28,133 bases of DNA from IMG/VR virus record IMGVR_UViG_3300034198_019044, positions 1 through 28,133 of that record; one strand, 5' to 3'. This DNA comes from a virus. The first letter of the stretch is position 1; each line of letters starts with the position of its first letter. The position numbers and the translations under genes were made by a program. The notes beneath the pieces were generated by a model, which had not been told where the DNA came from, did no database searches, and was given only the letters and a program-made list of their open reading frames with translations. Positions 9,201 through 21,600 of this stretch are shown one piece after another.

Positions 9201-9641
9201 GATTTTAATTCATTAAATGATCAGCGCAGCGTAAGTGATACCATTATTTTTAATAGTGCAGTGTTCAAGCCTATATTTGGAAACAAGGCTGAGCATAGTC
9301 TGCAGGCCACGTTCAAGGTAGTTAAAAATGTGTCATTGTCCACTAGCGATAATGATATCAAATCATCAGTCATAAATGCCATCAATACATATTTTGATAT
9401 CAATAACTGGGATTTTGGTGAGACGTTTTATTTTAGTGAGTTGAGTGCCTATCTACATCAGGCCTTGACCCCTACAATTTCTTCTATAGTTATAGTACCA
9501 ACCAATCCTGATACCAGCTTTGGTAATTTATATCAAATCAATGCCGAACCATATGAGATTATCATCAGTGCAGCTACTGTAGAAAATGTAGAAATTATAA
9601 GTTCAATAACAGCATCTCAATTAAATATGGGATTAAAATAA
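6270..9641 (+). CDS. 6: Baseplate wedge protein gp6-like (1123 aa)
   Basis: gp6 forms the ring that links neighbouring baseplate wedges. The N-terminus fits the family well: NWKKIYQTFQEADFTSYDFE, then LRKSMIDYLRIYYPEDFNDF, then VALIDLIAFLGQSLAFRTDL and NARENFIDTAERRDSVLKLA. A baseplate-J-type signature lies at residues about 409-436 (RETSDDIRQRAPQAYYTQNR, then MITGEDYN). The C-terminal end (IINAINTYFDINNWDFGETF-like stretch) also resembles the J/gp6 C-terminus. T4 gp6 is 660 aa, so about 460 residues are extra, mostly in residues 450-900, between the J-type motif and the C-terminal region. It follows gp25 by 45 nt and is followed by the giant gene after four bases. A late-promoter-like box precedes it. 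Family call is confident; the role of the extra region is unknown. Confidence 0.88.
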   Translation: MAINTRQQSLLVADNWKKIYQTFQEADFTSYDFETLRKSMIDYLRIYYPEDFNDFTESSEFVALIDLIAFLGQSLAFRTDLNARENFIDTAERRDSVLKLARLVSYSPKRNIPASGFIKIEGINTTEAVYDSNGLNLRGSNVNWNDSSNDNWHEQFITILNAALSTSQVVGKPGNTQTINGIRTEEYGLNLISNILGTYKFEAQVEGNKIEFEAVSATSVGKSYVYEAAPKANSLFNILYRNDNYGNGSNNTGFFVYFKQGTLANQDFSLTDSIPNRVVSFDNGNVNNTDVWLYGLSTNGTVQNLWRAVPAVAGINVIYNKQSDRNLYQINSRAGDQIDLVFGDGSFANIPQGNFRIYYRSSNGLSYKITPDEMQNIVIPVSYVSRSGRAETLTIRASLKYTVTTAAARETSDDIRQRAPQAYYTQNRMITGEDYNIVPFTTFSNILKVKSINRTSSGISRFLDTLDTTGKYSSTNVVGTDGILYQNYFTRNFKTNLVSYADISNTITQKIVADIISANEIKHLYYAKFPTYAVNGFTWKLSTVGSNSATGYFVKNSKPAQVGGVVKDAANYIRKGAVIRFDAPTGHYFDSNNNLLPGAPSMMTDHLAVYASVVEVAGDGTNNGLGNYTSGVGPVTTNIKVPTNAIVGAVYPIFKNNFNSSFVTTLTKLFQDFNTFGITYNKVKQDWQVITEQNLGSGEFDLINQGSTSSTGQDNSWIIKAVFTNTAYIIYYRGLEYVFQSAGETTFFYDDKTKVYDSKTGKVLRDQITVLKTNSQADSAAPLGYDYVWYIDKSIVDPDGFSNNDKILVTYQDQNSDLIPDNPRLFEHIVAPAVSPDTKLVYFQSVNGYDRFKDMISVDAAGICSKFATQQEILSNIGLFISGQLFYATQEKVFYQLTASHTLIVKSDYQAIIGRQNITFQYRHNSPESRRIDPSSTNVMDLYILTATYQADYQNWIKDTSNSISKPVPPTSQELDMDFNSLNDQRSVSDTIIFNSAVFKPIFGNKAEHSLQATFKVVKNVSLSTSDNDIKSSVINAINTYFDINNWDFGETFYFSELSAYLHQALTPTISSIVIVPTNPDTSFGNLYQINAEPYEIIISAATVENVEIISSITASQLNMGLK

Positions 9642-9645
9642 TATT

Positions 9646-12600
9646 ATGGCTACTAGTAGAACATTAAATTTCCTACCAGAAATATTTCAGACCGATACAA
9701 ATAAAAAATTTCTAGCAGCTACACTAGATCAATTGATATCAGAGCCCTCGTTTACTCGTGTAAATGGTTACATCGGGCGTAAATTTGCGCCTGGGTATAA
9801 ACTGGGCGACACCTACGTAAATGAAGTCGACGCAGATCGAAAAAATTATCAGCTTGAACCCAGTATAGTAATAAAAAACGCAGCCGGAGATGTTGAGCAA
9901 TACAGCGGCTACACTGATCTAGTCAATAAGATACAATACTATAACGGCTTAACCGACAATCATGATAGATTGTTTTCTTCTGAATCCTATACCTATGATG
10001 GTTTATTTGATTTTGACAAGTTTATCAACTATAGCCAATACTACTGGTTACCAAACGGGCTAGATCCAGTCAGCGTAACCTCTTCAATAGTCAGCAGTCA
10101 AAAAACTTTTACACTAGTAAAAGATGCTGACACAGATAAGTTCGTAGTCAACAACGATATCAATAATCCTAAATTGGTACTGGTACGCGGCGGACTGTAC
10201 AAATTTAAAGTAAATCAGCCAGGATCTAAACTGTGGATTCAAACCGAGCCTGGCACCACTGGCACTGCCGCCGCACAACCGGAAGTGTCTACTAGAGATA
10301 TATTGGGTATCAATAACAACGGCCAAGACGTAGGTGTAATTGAATTTAGAGTTCCTTTAATAGATGCACAAGATAATTTCTTGTCTATGCCTATATTGTC
10401 GTCTGTTGACTATGTGTCTAATTTGAATAAAAACCAAATAATAGGACATAGATTCTATGGCGTGGTAAACACACATGGTGGATTTGATGGCGTAACAGTA
10501 GATCCTAATGGTAAAACTGTTTTATTTTTAAATGATGGTGCTACACAAATTTGGAGAGTTGTCTTAACCAGTAATGGTGGTGACAATGATATTGTGTCGC
10601 TTGAACTCTTACGAAATATCCCAGAGAATTTTAAAGTGTATGTTAGATCTGGTCTGACCTATCGCGCCAGGGAATTTTATAATAAACCAAATGCAGGACT
10701 AACACTGGTACCTGTGCTGACAGCTCAATTTGATAAATTGTACTATCAGGACAGCTCATCGGCCAACGCATACGGCGTTATTGAACTAGTTAATAATGCC
10801 GTAGACGCAATTGAAGTCATTGATGAAATTATAGGACATGCCAACTTTACCAGCCCCAACGGTGTGGTATTTACTAACGGGCTTGTAGTACAATTTGACA
10901 GCACAGTAGTGCCGGACTCTTATGCCAACAATACTTATGTCGTCGAAGGTGTTGGAAAAAGCATCTCGCTAATTGAATTTTCTAAGCTGGTGTCGCCAGA
11001 ATCAAATGTACTGGTAAGCCAAGTGCCATGGGACAAAGTGCCATTTGAAAACGGCAAGTATGACGAAAACTATATAGGGCCAATCACTCCTGATTATATC
11101 GTTTCTAGTAGGGCTAGCTTGGATTTAAATGCATGGGCCAGACAAAATCGTTGGTTCCACATTGACGTAATCGAAGCCACTGCTGCATATAATCAAACAG
11201 TTACAACCCTTGATCAAGCTCAGCGGGCACAGCGGCCTATCATTGAATTTGAGCCTAGTATACAGCTATTCAACAACGGAAGAATTGGCAAGCGCCCAGT
11301 TGACATCATTGATAATACGCTAACCGATGTGTTTGGTAACAGCGTCACTAAAACTGTGGATTTTATTAATCAAGGTTTAGTTTACACACTGAACTTCACT
11401 CCCGAGTTTGACGATATATTAACAGTCACATCTGGTAATATCAAAGTGCCGGAAGCTGACTATACTATTGTTGGTAATGTACTGACACTAATTAACCCAC
11501 CCAGGGGATTTGATATTCGTGTTGAGGCTAAAAAATCATATGACAGCGTACAACACAGTAGATCTCTTACTGTTAGCGGAATTGATTTTAAACCCGGTCA
11601 ACGTGTGTTGTTTGCAGCTGATAGAGATCCGCTAGTACGCACACAAGTCTACACTATACAATACTCACTACAAGCAGAATCTGCCACCCCGTCATACTAT
11701 GATGGCAAAGGCGCTGGCCAAATTACCATCGAGCCGTCTACTATCAGTTTTGGTTCACTTAGCGATCCGTATCAAGTAGCTGATACTCTATACGGTTGGC
11801 GAGTAATAGGCAACGAAGACATTCTAACGGTAACAGAAATACGCGGACTTGATGGTAGCACAGTTGGTACAGTAGGTCAAATTGATGCTTTGCCCGATAG
11901 AAACTACGTAATCTATTTTACTACACCGTATGTACTTGGCAGCTTACGCAACTTTGACATACAACTAATAGGCCCGGGCGGTAGCAATTATGTATTTGGT
12001 GGCAACACAAAATTTACAACTGATGTAAAAGTTGGTGGTGCATTGTATACCATGGACGGCGAGTATATAGGTACTGTGGCCTTCATTATCAGTGACACTA
12101 AATTACGACTTGAAGCAAAATCTAATTTACCATTACTGTTAGAGGAATATCAGTATCGGGATCCTAGGGTGCAACTAATAGTGTCCACCGATCCTGATGA
12201 CGCCATGGCCGAGTACGACAGTGTCGTAGCTGTGGGTGGTGCATTTCAAGGAGTAACATTTTGGTATAACGGTACTACATGGGTCCGAGCACAGCAAAAA
12301 ACCGCAGTAAATCAAACACCAAAGTTTGACGTATACGACACAGCCGACCAGTCATTTGCATCTTCAACATATGCATCAAGTAAATTTGCTGGCACAAAGA
12401 TATTTTCTTATAGCCTTGGCACTGGCACCAACGACTCGGTACTAGGCTTTCCATTAACTTATAGAAACTTTAACTCTTTAGCTGATATTGTATTTGATAA
12501 TAATTTTGATAATGACACCTTTGAATACTTACTGAATGGAAAAATAGTATCTAAAAATATCAACACCGGATACCTACGTAGAAACTCTGGTAGATACAGT

Positions 12601-15600
12601 TTTATCAAACGCACAGTATGGAATACACGAGTTGAATCGGATAAGCAGTATCAAGTTGTTAATGCGGTCTACACCGGTACCGGTAATGGTTCCTATTTTG
12701 AAATTGACGTTTTGCCCAATCCAGATGCTTATGTACCAAACATAAAAGTATTTGTAAACACTACGCTGCTAAACCCATCTGAATATCGGGTGCTCACAAT
12801 TGGAGCAAAACATGCAGTGCATGTGACTAAAGCCATGGTTGTAGGTGACAATGTTAATATATTGGTATACAGCTCAAGTACCAGCACCATGGGATTTTAC
12901 CAGGTGCCACAGAATTTAGATTTCAATAGCAAAAACGTGCCATTGAATAAATTGACTCTCGGTCAATTAAGAAATCATGTTTCTGTGGTAGGACAAAATT
13001 CAGTGGGTATAGCCGGACAAGTGCCTGGCAACAGTAATCTTAGAGATATTGATGTTAAAAACAGAGGCGGTAATATACTGCAATCGGCTGCGCCAACAAT
13101 ATATGCTAGCTTGTTTTTGATCTCTAAGCAGGCTAATTTTTTCAACAGTGTTGACTATGCTAGAAAAGAGTATGCGAAATTTAAAAATAAGTTTTTAGAA
13201 ACAGCATTAAATTTACCGGGCCTTGACTACAATGATCCATCAACTTCAGTTGATACCATATTGAAATTTATCAATCAAGCCAAGAATACATCATTCCCAT
13301 GGAATCGTAGTGATATGGTTCCCTATGGAAATTACACCTCTATAGAGTATACTGTAGTCGACCCCTTACAGCGGCAGTACAAAATAAATTCTATTTTTGA
13401 TATAACCAAGTTACAGACTCGTGCGGTATTAGTCTATAATGGGTCACACCAATTGATTTATGGCAAAGACTATTATTTCCCACAGGATCGCAGTGCGGTT
13501 ACTATTAATGAATCTGTGCATTTGATTGTAGGGTCAAGAATAGAAATTCGTGAATACAACACCGAAGGCAATTACATACCCGAAACGCCTACTAAATTGG
13601 GCCTATACCCTAAATTCTTGCCCAGCGTGTTTACTGATGATACTTATCGTAATACTATACAAGTAATTCAAGGACATGACGGTAGCTTGACTCCTATTTT
13701 TGGAGACTATAGAGACTTGTTCTTACTTGAATTGGAAACAAGAATTTATAACAACATCAAAGTTGACTATGAAAAAACTGCGTTTGACCTGAGAGACTAT
13801 ATCCCGGGCAGATTTAGAACAACTGATTACTCACTGAGTGAATTCAACAGCATTAAATCTTCTGCATTCATGAAGTGGTCGGGCGATAATAGAGTTGATT
13901 TCAACACCAACCACTACTTTGTATCGGGAGATCCGTTTACTTATAACTACAAGTCCAGTACTGATACTGTGTTTAATCAGGCCTTACCGGGTTGGTGGAG
14001 AGGAATTTATAATTATTTCTATGACACAGATCGACCACATACACATCCGTGGGAAATGTTGGGATTCACCGAGCAGCCTTTGTGGTGGACCGGCACATAC
14101 GGGTCTGCACCATACACGTCTGAAAACTTATCTTTGTGGGATGATCTCAGCATGGGCATCATACGCCATGGCAGTCGTGCTGGCACATACGCAAAATATG
14201 CGCGACCACAATTGTCAAAAGTTATACCTGTTAACGATCATGGCACTCTAATACCTCCACTGGGATTGATTGCCAAGCAATTCAACAGCAACCGCACAGC
14301 AGAAAGTTTTGCCATTGGTGATCAGTCGCCTGCTGAGAGTGCATGGATGCGATCTAGTGATTACCCGTATGCATTGCAGCAGATAGTGGCTATTATGAAA
14401 CCAGCCATGTATTTTGCCATGTTGTTTGATACCAGTGTATATCATAAAAATACCGAGTTGGATCAATATCAAATAACTGCCACAGGACAACGACTAACAC
14501 CCGCAGATATAACCATACACAACGAACTAGTTAACGGTGTTGCTACAAATGCAGCTGGTTATATCAATTACATCAATGATTATCTAATCAGTCAAGGCAT
14601 CGACGGCACAGGCACCATTAGATCACTATTAACAAATCTCAATGTGCAGCTATGCTATAAAGTTGGTGGCTTCACAGATAAAAATTACATAACAGTTCTA
14701 GCAGAACAATACAGCCCGGGCAGTATAAATGAATCTATTATTGTTCCCGATCAAAATTATCAAATTTACCTTAACAAGAGCGTGCCGGTTGACCGAGTGG
14801 CATACAGTGCGGTAATAATTGAAAAAACCGAAACAGGATATTCGGTGACTGGTTACGATAAAAACTCACCTTATTTTGTTGTAATCCCCAGCAACACTGA
14901 CAGCGAAAATTATAATATCACTGTTCAAAATATCAGTGCTACCATATACAAAAATTATCAATTTGTCAAATTAGCCATACCATATGGTTATGAATTTACA
15001 TCGAGGCAGCAAGTAGTTGATTTCTTGGTCAGCTACCAACGTTATCTAAACAGTCAAGGGTTTATTTTTGATGAATACAATCAAGATATGGCCATGACTC
15101 AAGATTGGATTTTAAGTGCTCACGAATTTTTAACATGGACCCTACAAGGCTGGACTACTGGCAGTGTGATGATATTGAGCCCGTGCAATTCTAAACTAAA
15201 TTTAATCAGCACATTCTCTGTAGTAGATGAGATAACAAATGATTATGCAGGTAGTAAAATACTTGACCCCAACTTCTCGGTCATTAAAAATGATAATTTA
15301 TTCATTGTACGCGAAGCTGAAAATTTTGTAATTAAAACCACCACTAATCAAACCATTGCTTTTGCTGAACTTGATTTAGTGCAGCACGAACATGTATTGA
15401 TCTTTGACAATGTTACTGTGTTCAACGATGTTATATACAGTCCCGAGTTGGGCAATAGACAATACCGACTAAAACTAATAGGCGATAAAACTGCTGATTG
15501 GGACGGGTCTTTGTATGCGCCTGGCTTTATATATAATTCTACAAACATTGATGCTTGGGCAGCGGGAAATGATTATCACAAAGGTGATATAGTTGTTTAC

Positions 15601-18600
15601 AAAAACACCTACTACACAGCAATACAGGATCTTGCAGCAACTGAGTCTTTTGTATTAAGTAACTGGAAAATAATTAACAAAGCTGACATAAAGACCGGAC
15701 TGTTACCAAACTTCTCCACCAACGCAGAAAAATTCAATAACATATACGATGTTAACAGCAGCAGTTTAGATGAACAACTACAAGAATTCAGTGCAGGACT
15801 AATTGGATTCCGTAAGAGAAATTATCTAACTGACTTGAATCTAAACGTCAGCAGTCAAATTAAATTCTACCAAGGATTTATCAAAGACAAAGGTACTAAA
15901 AATGCAATTAATGCATTAAAAAATACCTCGTTCAATAATCTACAAAACAATGTTACCTACTATGAGGAGTGGGGTTTCAGAGTTGGTGAGTATGGCGCTC
16001 AAAACATCAATCAATCAGTAGAAATACAGCTGGATGAAACATGGGACTATACTGGGGATTTGGGCATCGCCATCATCGGAGATCACGACGCACCAATTGA
16101 AGGCATGATTTCTGTTCGCGACAAAGATTTATATGCTAGACCTGCTAAGCCGGGCCCGGCGCGTTTTATCAATAGAGACATGCAATCTCCACGTGGTAAT
16201 GATATACAACCAGCCGGTTATGTAAATCTTGACGACGTGGATTCTACAGTATTCAACAGCTCTGACTACAATACAACATTTACTGATCTCAGCAAATTCG
16301 CCAGCGGTCATACTATATGGGTGGCTAACAGTACCAACAGGGACTGGGATGTATACCGAGTTAACGAAACAAACAATACGATCACTACCATTAGTTATTC
16401 TCCAGATCTTCGTGGTAAAATAACTACAAAAAATCCGCACGATTTTGTAGTTGGCGATACAATAATAATTAAACAATTCAGTGACGCATTTAATGGATTC
16501 TACGAAATATCAGCGATTGATGACCGTACTTCGTTTACAGTCAGCGTAACATCCGACCAAAACAAATTGCTCAAGGTCAATCCTGTCACAGGATTGGGTA
16601 TAGTGTTCATACTAAAATCTATTAGATTTGATTCACCAAAGCAAATTGTTGATGCAACACCTTTGCATACATGGAAAGATTCTGATTTGGTCTGGGTCGA
16701 CTCAGACGAAAATGGACATTGGGCAGTATATGAAAAAAGCTCTCCTTGGAAATATGATAGCATACTCAGCATAAAAAATAAAAACTACAGTGCCAGGGAG
16801 CAATATGGTGCGGCAATTAAGATTAGCCCAGATGGAACAAAGATAGTAGTTGGATCACCGGGCGAGTTTAGTGGCACGGGCGGAATCCACGTATTTAAAA
16901 ATGATACCGCCAAGCAAGAAATATCAGTTTTATCTTTGTCAAACGCAAACATTATTGCGTCTGGGTATAGTGTTGATATCACTAACCAACACGTCATAGC
17001 AGGAGCACCTGATTCAAATTCAAGATCGGGCAAGGTTATTGTATATTCAATTGTTGATGATGCATATGTAAGGCCAATACAGATTATTGATAATCCGTCA
17101 ATCCTTGCGGCAGCAAAATTTGGACAAAGCATATCTGCAAGCAGTAATGGGCAATATCTTTACATTGGTAGTCCAGGAAATGATCGTGTACATCTTTACC
17201 AAAGAAAAGATTATGAATTTGCGACTAGTGAATTCAGGGTGTCTGATGGTATACAACCAAGTAGAGCACCATACACAAGATCGTACCAGCTGCCTTATAC
17301 AGTAACTGACAACAAGAGCATTGCAGTTTACTATAAAAATCAGTTGTTAACATTAATACACGATTACAACATATCCGGTAACTTTGTTGTTATTAATCCT
17401 TTGGTGTTTGACACAGCTGACTTTGATATGTTTGCTGACGAAACAAATGAATTTATAGTCATCACTCGCAGATCATATTATGATCTCAAGTATACAGTAT
17501 TGTCTACCGAGCGCGGAGTACAATTTGGATATAGTATTAAAACCGATACCACTGGTAAAATACTAGCAGTTGGTGCTCCGGATTCTAACATAAATGGTAA
17601 TCTCTATGCCGGCGCTGCTTATGTGTACAAAAATTACGGCGATACTAGATACCAATCACTTGGCCTAATAGAAAAACTTATAGCCGATGTGCCAACCTAT
17701 CGCGGAAAATTTGGAACCAGCGTGGAAGTATCCGCTAGCGATGTCAGCATCTACATTGGTGCACCGGGCTACAGCCACAGTGGCTACTCTGGGGGAGCTG
17801 TTTTTAGATTTGTAAATAACGGTCTAGCACATGGAACAATTAAATCTCTACCAGTTGCAGGTAATATTGCATCTTGTGGTCTTAGCATCAATGGCAATTT
17901 AATTAGTTTTACTGGTGGCACAGTTAGCAGTTTAGCCAGCAGGATAAATCAATATAATCTAACTGGCATCACAGCAACAGTAGACAGTGGCAGTTTGATC
18001 ATTAAGTCTGCAATAACTACAGAATTTAATAAGCTGGAAATAATTCCAGAGTCTGGTAATGTCTTGGCGCAATTGGGTATGTCAATATACCAATTGACAC
18101 AAAAGATCACCAAGCCAACTAACTCAACCTGGGAAAAATTTGGCGGATCAGTCAAAGTGTCCGGCGACGATACAACCGTAATGATCGGCAGCATCAATGG
18201 CAGTGTCAACTTGTACGCTAGTTTGGACAATGCAACAACTACATTTGACGGAAAAATTACCAGATTCTTGGACTATTTGTCAAATACTGGAGTTGTATAT
18301 GCTTACGATCTATTGCCGTCTGCGCGGCAAGACCAAGATTTAAACGGCATGTTTGGAATGACACAAGAGTTTGGTGTAGCAGAATTGCGAGCTGGAGACA
18401 TATTTGGTTCCGGTGTTGACTTTAACAATAACACTGTGCTAATTGGTGCGCAGCTTCGAGACCAAGGAAATACTATAAGCGAAAATTCTGGACAAGTATA
18501 CTACTACAGCAATGCCCATGGCAGTAAAGGATGGACAAAAACAAAGCAACAATTACCATCAGTGGAAGTTACTGGCATTAACAGAGTATTTTTATACACA

Positions 18601-21600
18601 GCTAAAACAAAATCGATACTTACTACACTAGATTACATAGATCCTATCAAAGGAAAAATACTAGGCATAGCAGAACAAGACTTGGATTTTAAATCCAGCT
18701 GGGACCCGGCTAGTTATAATTCTGGTACATCCGGTGATCGTACAACTTCTGATGAATATCATTGGAATTCTGCTCAATTGGGTATGACCTGGTGGAATTT
18801 AGATACTGTTCGCTATATTGACTACGAGCAACAAGATATCAATTATCGTTTTAAAAACTGGGGCAAGGCATTTGCCGGCAGCGACATAGCTGTTTACGAG
18901 TGGGTCTCTAGCACAGTATTACCAAGCAATTATTCAGCAACTGAGACTGGAACACCGCTGTACACTGATGACAGCTCATATGTAACCACATACGGTGTTG
19001 ACACCAACGGTGTGATCACCGTGACCTACTACTATTGGGTACGTGGACGTACCAGTGTACCTACAAACAGTAATCGAATACTAAGCGCCAGCGGAATAGA
19101 ACAGGCTATCGCTAATCCCAAATTAACCAATATCCCTTATGCTGAGATATTATCAGACAGCAGCGTCGGGTTGGTCAATTGCCAAGACTTTATATCTGGT
19201 AAAAATACCATACTACAAATTGACTATGATAGCAAGTTAAACAACAGCATCATGCATAATGAATATGCACTAGTACAACAAGGCAATGCCGACGGCGTGT
19301 TCCCAGAAAGAATAATCAACAAACTAGTTGACAGCCTCAGCGGTGTTGATCGCTTGGGGCTAACTGTGCCTGATCCCGATATAAGACAATCACAGAAATT
19401 AGGAATTGGTCTGCGTCCAAGACAAACCATGGTACTGGATAAAAATCTAGCTATCAAAAATATGACTCAGTATGTGAACGCAGTATTTGCCAAAACTACA
19501 GCCGCAACAAAAATACAGAGCAACCACTCATACTTAATGGCCAGCTGGTTTGATAGAGACCCAGAACCAGCAGCGACTGAATATGATTATCGCGCTGCTA
19601 ATGTTACTGAACTTGGATATGTAGACCGATATGACTCTGCAGGCAACATACTAGCTGGACTTCGTGTGCTAGTGGCGCAAGATCATGATTATTATAATTT
19701 CTGGACCGTTCGCGAATTAACTGCCAGCGGAGAATTCCGTGTAGTTAAAAATCAACAATACGATACCACGCGTCTTTGGGATTTTGATACTTGGTACAGC
19801 AGCGAATACACCTCAGCAACTAAAATAAATTACATCGTTAATCAATACTCCGATATTGAAAAACTTGGCGTGCAAGCCGGCGATGTAGTCAAAGTATTGA
19901 ATCACGCCCCTCGAGGATTTGAAATATATAAATTTTCTTCAGCAACTGACAGCACACTGATCGCACTAGAGAACGGGACACTGGTACTAAAAGATTTAAT
20001 TTGGGATACCAGTGCAAACGGAGTAGGTTTTGATAATGCTGCATTTGATGCCAGTGCATACGACGGCGACTACAGCCATGAAATACGTAACATTCTAACA
20101 GGGCTACAAAAAGATATCTTTATTGAGGACTTGGCCGTTAACTATAATGAATTGTTGTTTGTGGCAATCCAATACATATTAAGCGAACAGAAAAATGTAG
20201 ATTGGGCCTTTAAGACCAGCTTTATTGATGTGCTGCACAAAATACGTGAGCTGCAACAATACCCAATCTACATCAAAGATAATACCACCTACTATAGGCA
20301 ATACCTAGAAGAGGTTAAACCTTATCGTACTAAAATACGCAACTATCGTATTGCCTACACTGGCACTGACACTGCCAACACTCATGCATCCGATTTTGAT
20401 TTGCCTGGCTATTATGACAGTGACCTCAAGCGTTTCCGTAGCCCAAGTACAGAGTATTATTCCAAGGACAATAATCTGTACCTGTTGCCTGAGTATCAAG
20501 ATTGGAAAAACAATTACCTAAACGGAGTTGGCAGTATAACTGTAATCAATCGCGGACAGGGCTATACCGAAGCCCCGACAGTTACTGTGGTAGACAGTGC
20601 TGGTACCGGTACTGGAGTAGTGGCCTACGCCACTATCAATCCATTGCTGGGCACTGTAGTCAGTATCACAGTAGTCAATCCTGGAAAAAACTTCCGAGGT
20701 GAGCCTAGGGTAGTGATCAACGGTATTGGTACCGGTGCAACGGCCGCTGCAAAATTGGCCAACAATAAAATTCGCAGCATAAAAACTCTGTTAAAATTTG
20801 ATAGAGTGGCCTACAACACCGACATATTTGAATGGCTGCCCGGGGTTAGCTACACAGCGGGGCAGAGAGTCAGCTATCAAAGCCATGGCTACATAGCAAC
20901 TAAAACCGTACCAGCTGGACAATTCTTTAATTTTTCGTTGTTTAAATTAATTCCAGATGCCGAATACACTGCCGCAATTGATAGAATAGCGGCCATGTAC
21001 AATCCCAACAAATATCAAATACCGAGAGAGTTTGATCCAGTGACTGGCAAGATTGATTTGTCCAGGCTGGTACCAACAGCAGACAATCGAGTTGACAATG
21101 ATACTGAGTTGTATAACGATACATCAGTAGAATCACCATTCAATTATGATGATAGGACTGGTACCAATCTAACTGATATCAATCTGGTTGGCGGTAAATT
21201 TTATGAAGAAAAAATAGCCCGCGCACCCGAGGAATTAGTTGCCGGCACTACGCTGGATACTATAACAATGACAGTGACCACAGACATTAGCGCCAATGTG
21301 GGTAGCCCAACAAAAATAGCCTACAGAATGTTTAAAAGCATAGACAATGCTGTAGAATATTACGCAGTATCTGGGGAGAACACCAGTATCTTGACCGCAG
21401 ATTTGCTGAGCACAGATACTACTGCTAATGTTGCAGACGTTACGGCAGTAGCTGGGGGAAGCACATTCAGTTCGGTGTTTATCAACGGTGAAAAGATTAC
21501 TTATCGTGGTGTAGATATTGAAAATAATCAATTACTGCACCTAAGCAGAGGCGTGGGAGGAACTCCAATTCCAGAAATGCATGTGGTCAATACCAGAGTT

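Noticed and set aside
13895-14251. 118-aa + strand frame inside the giant gene
   Set aside because: The overlapped frame encodes a conserved-looking Trp-rich segment, so this alternative frame is a shadow.
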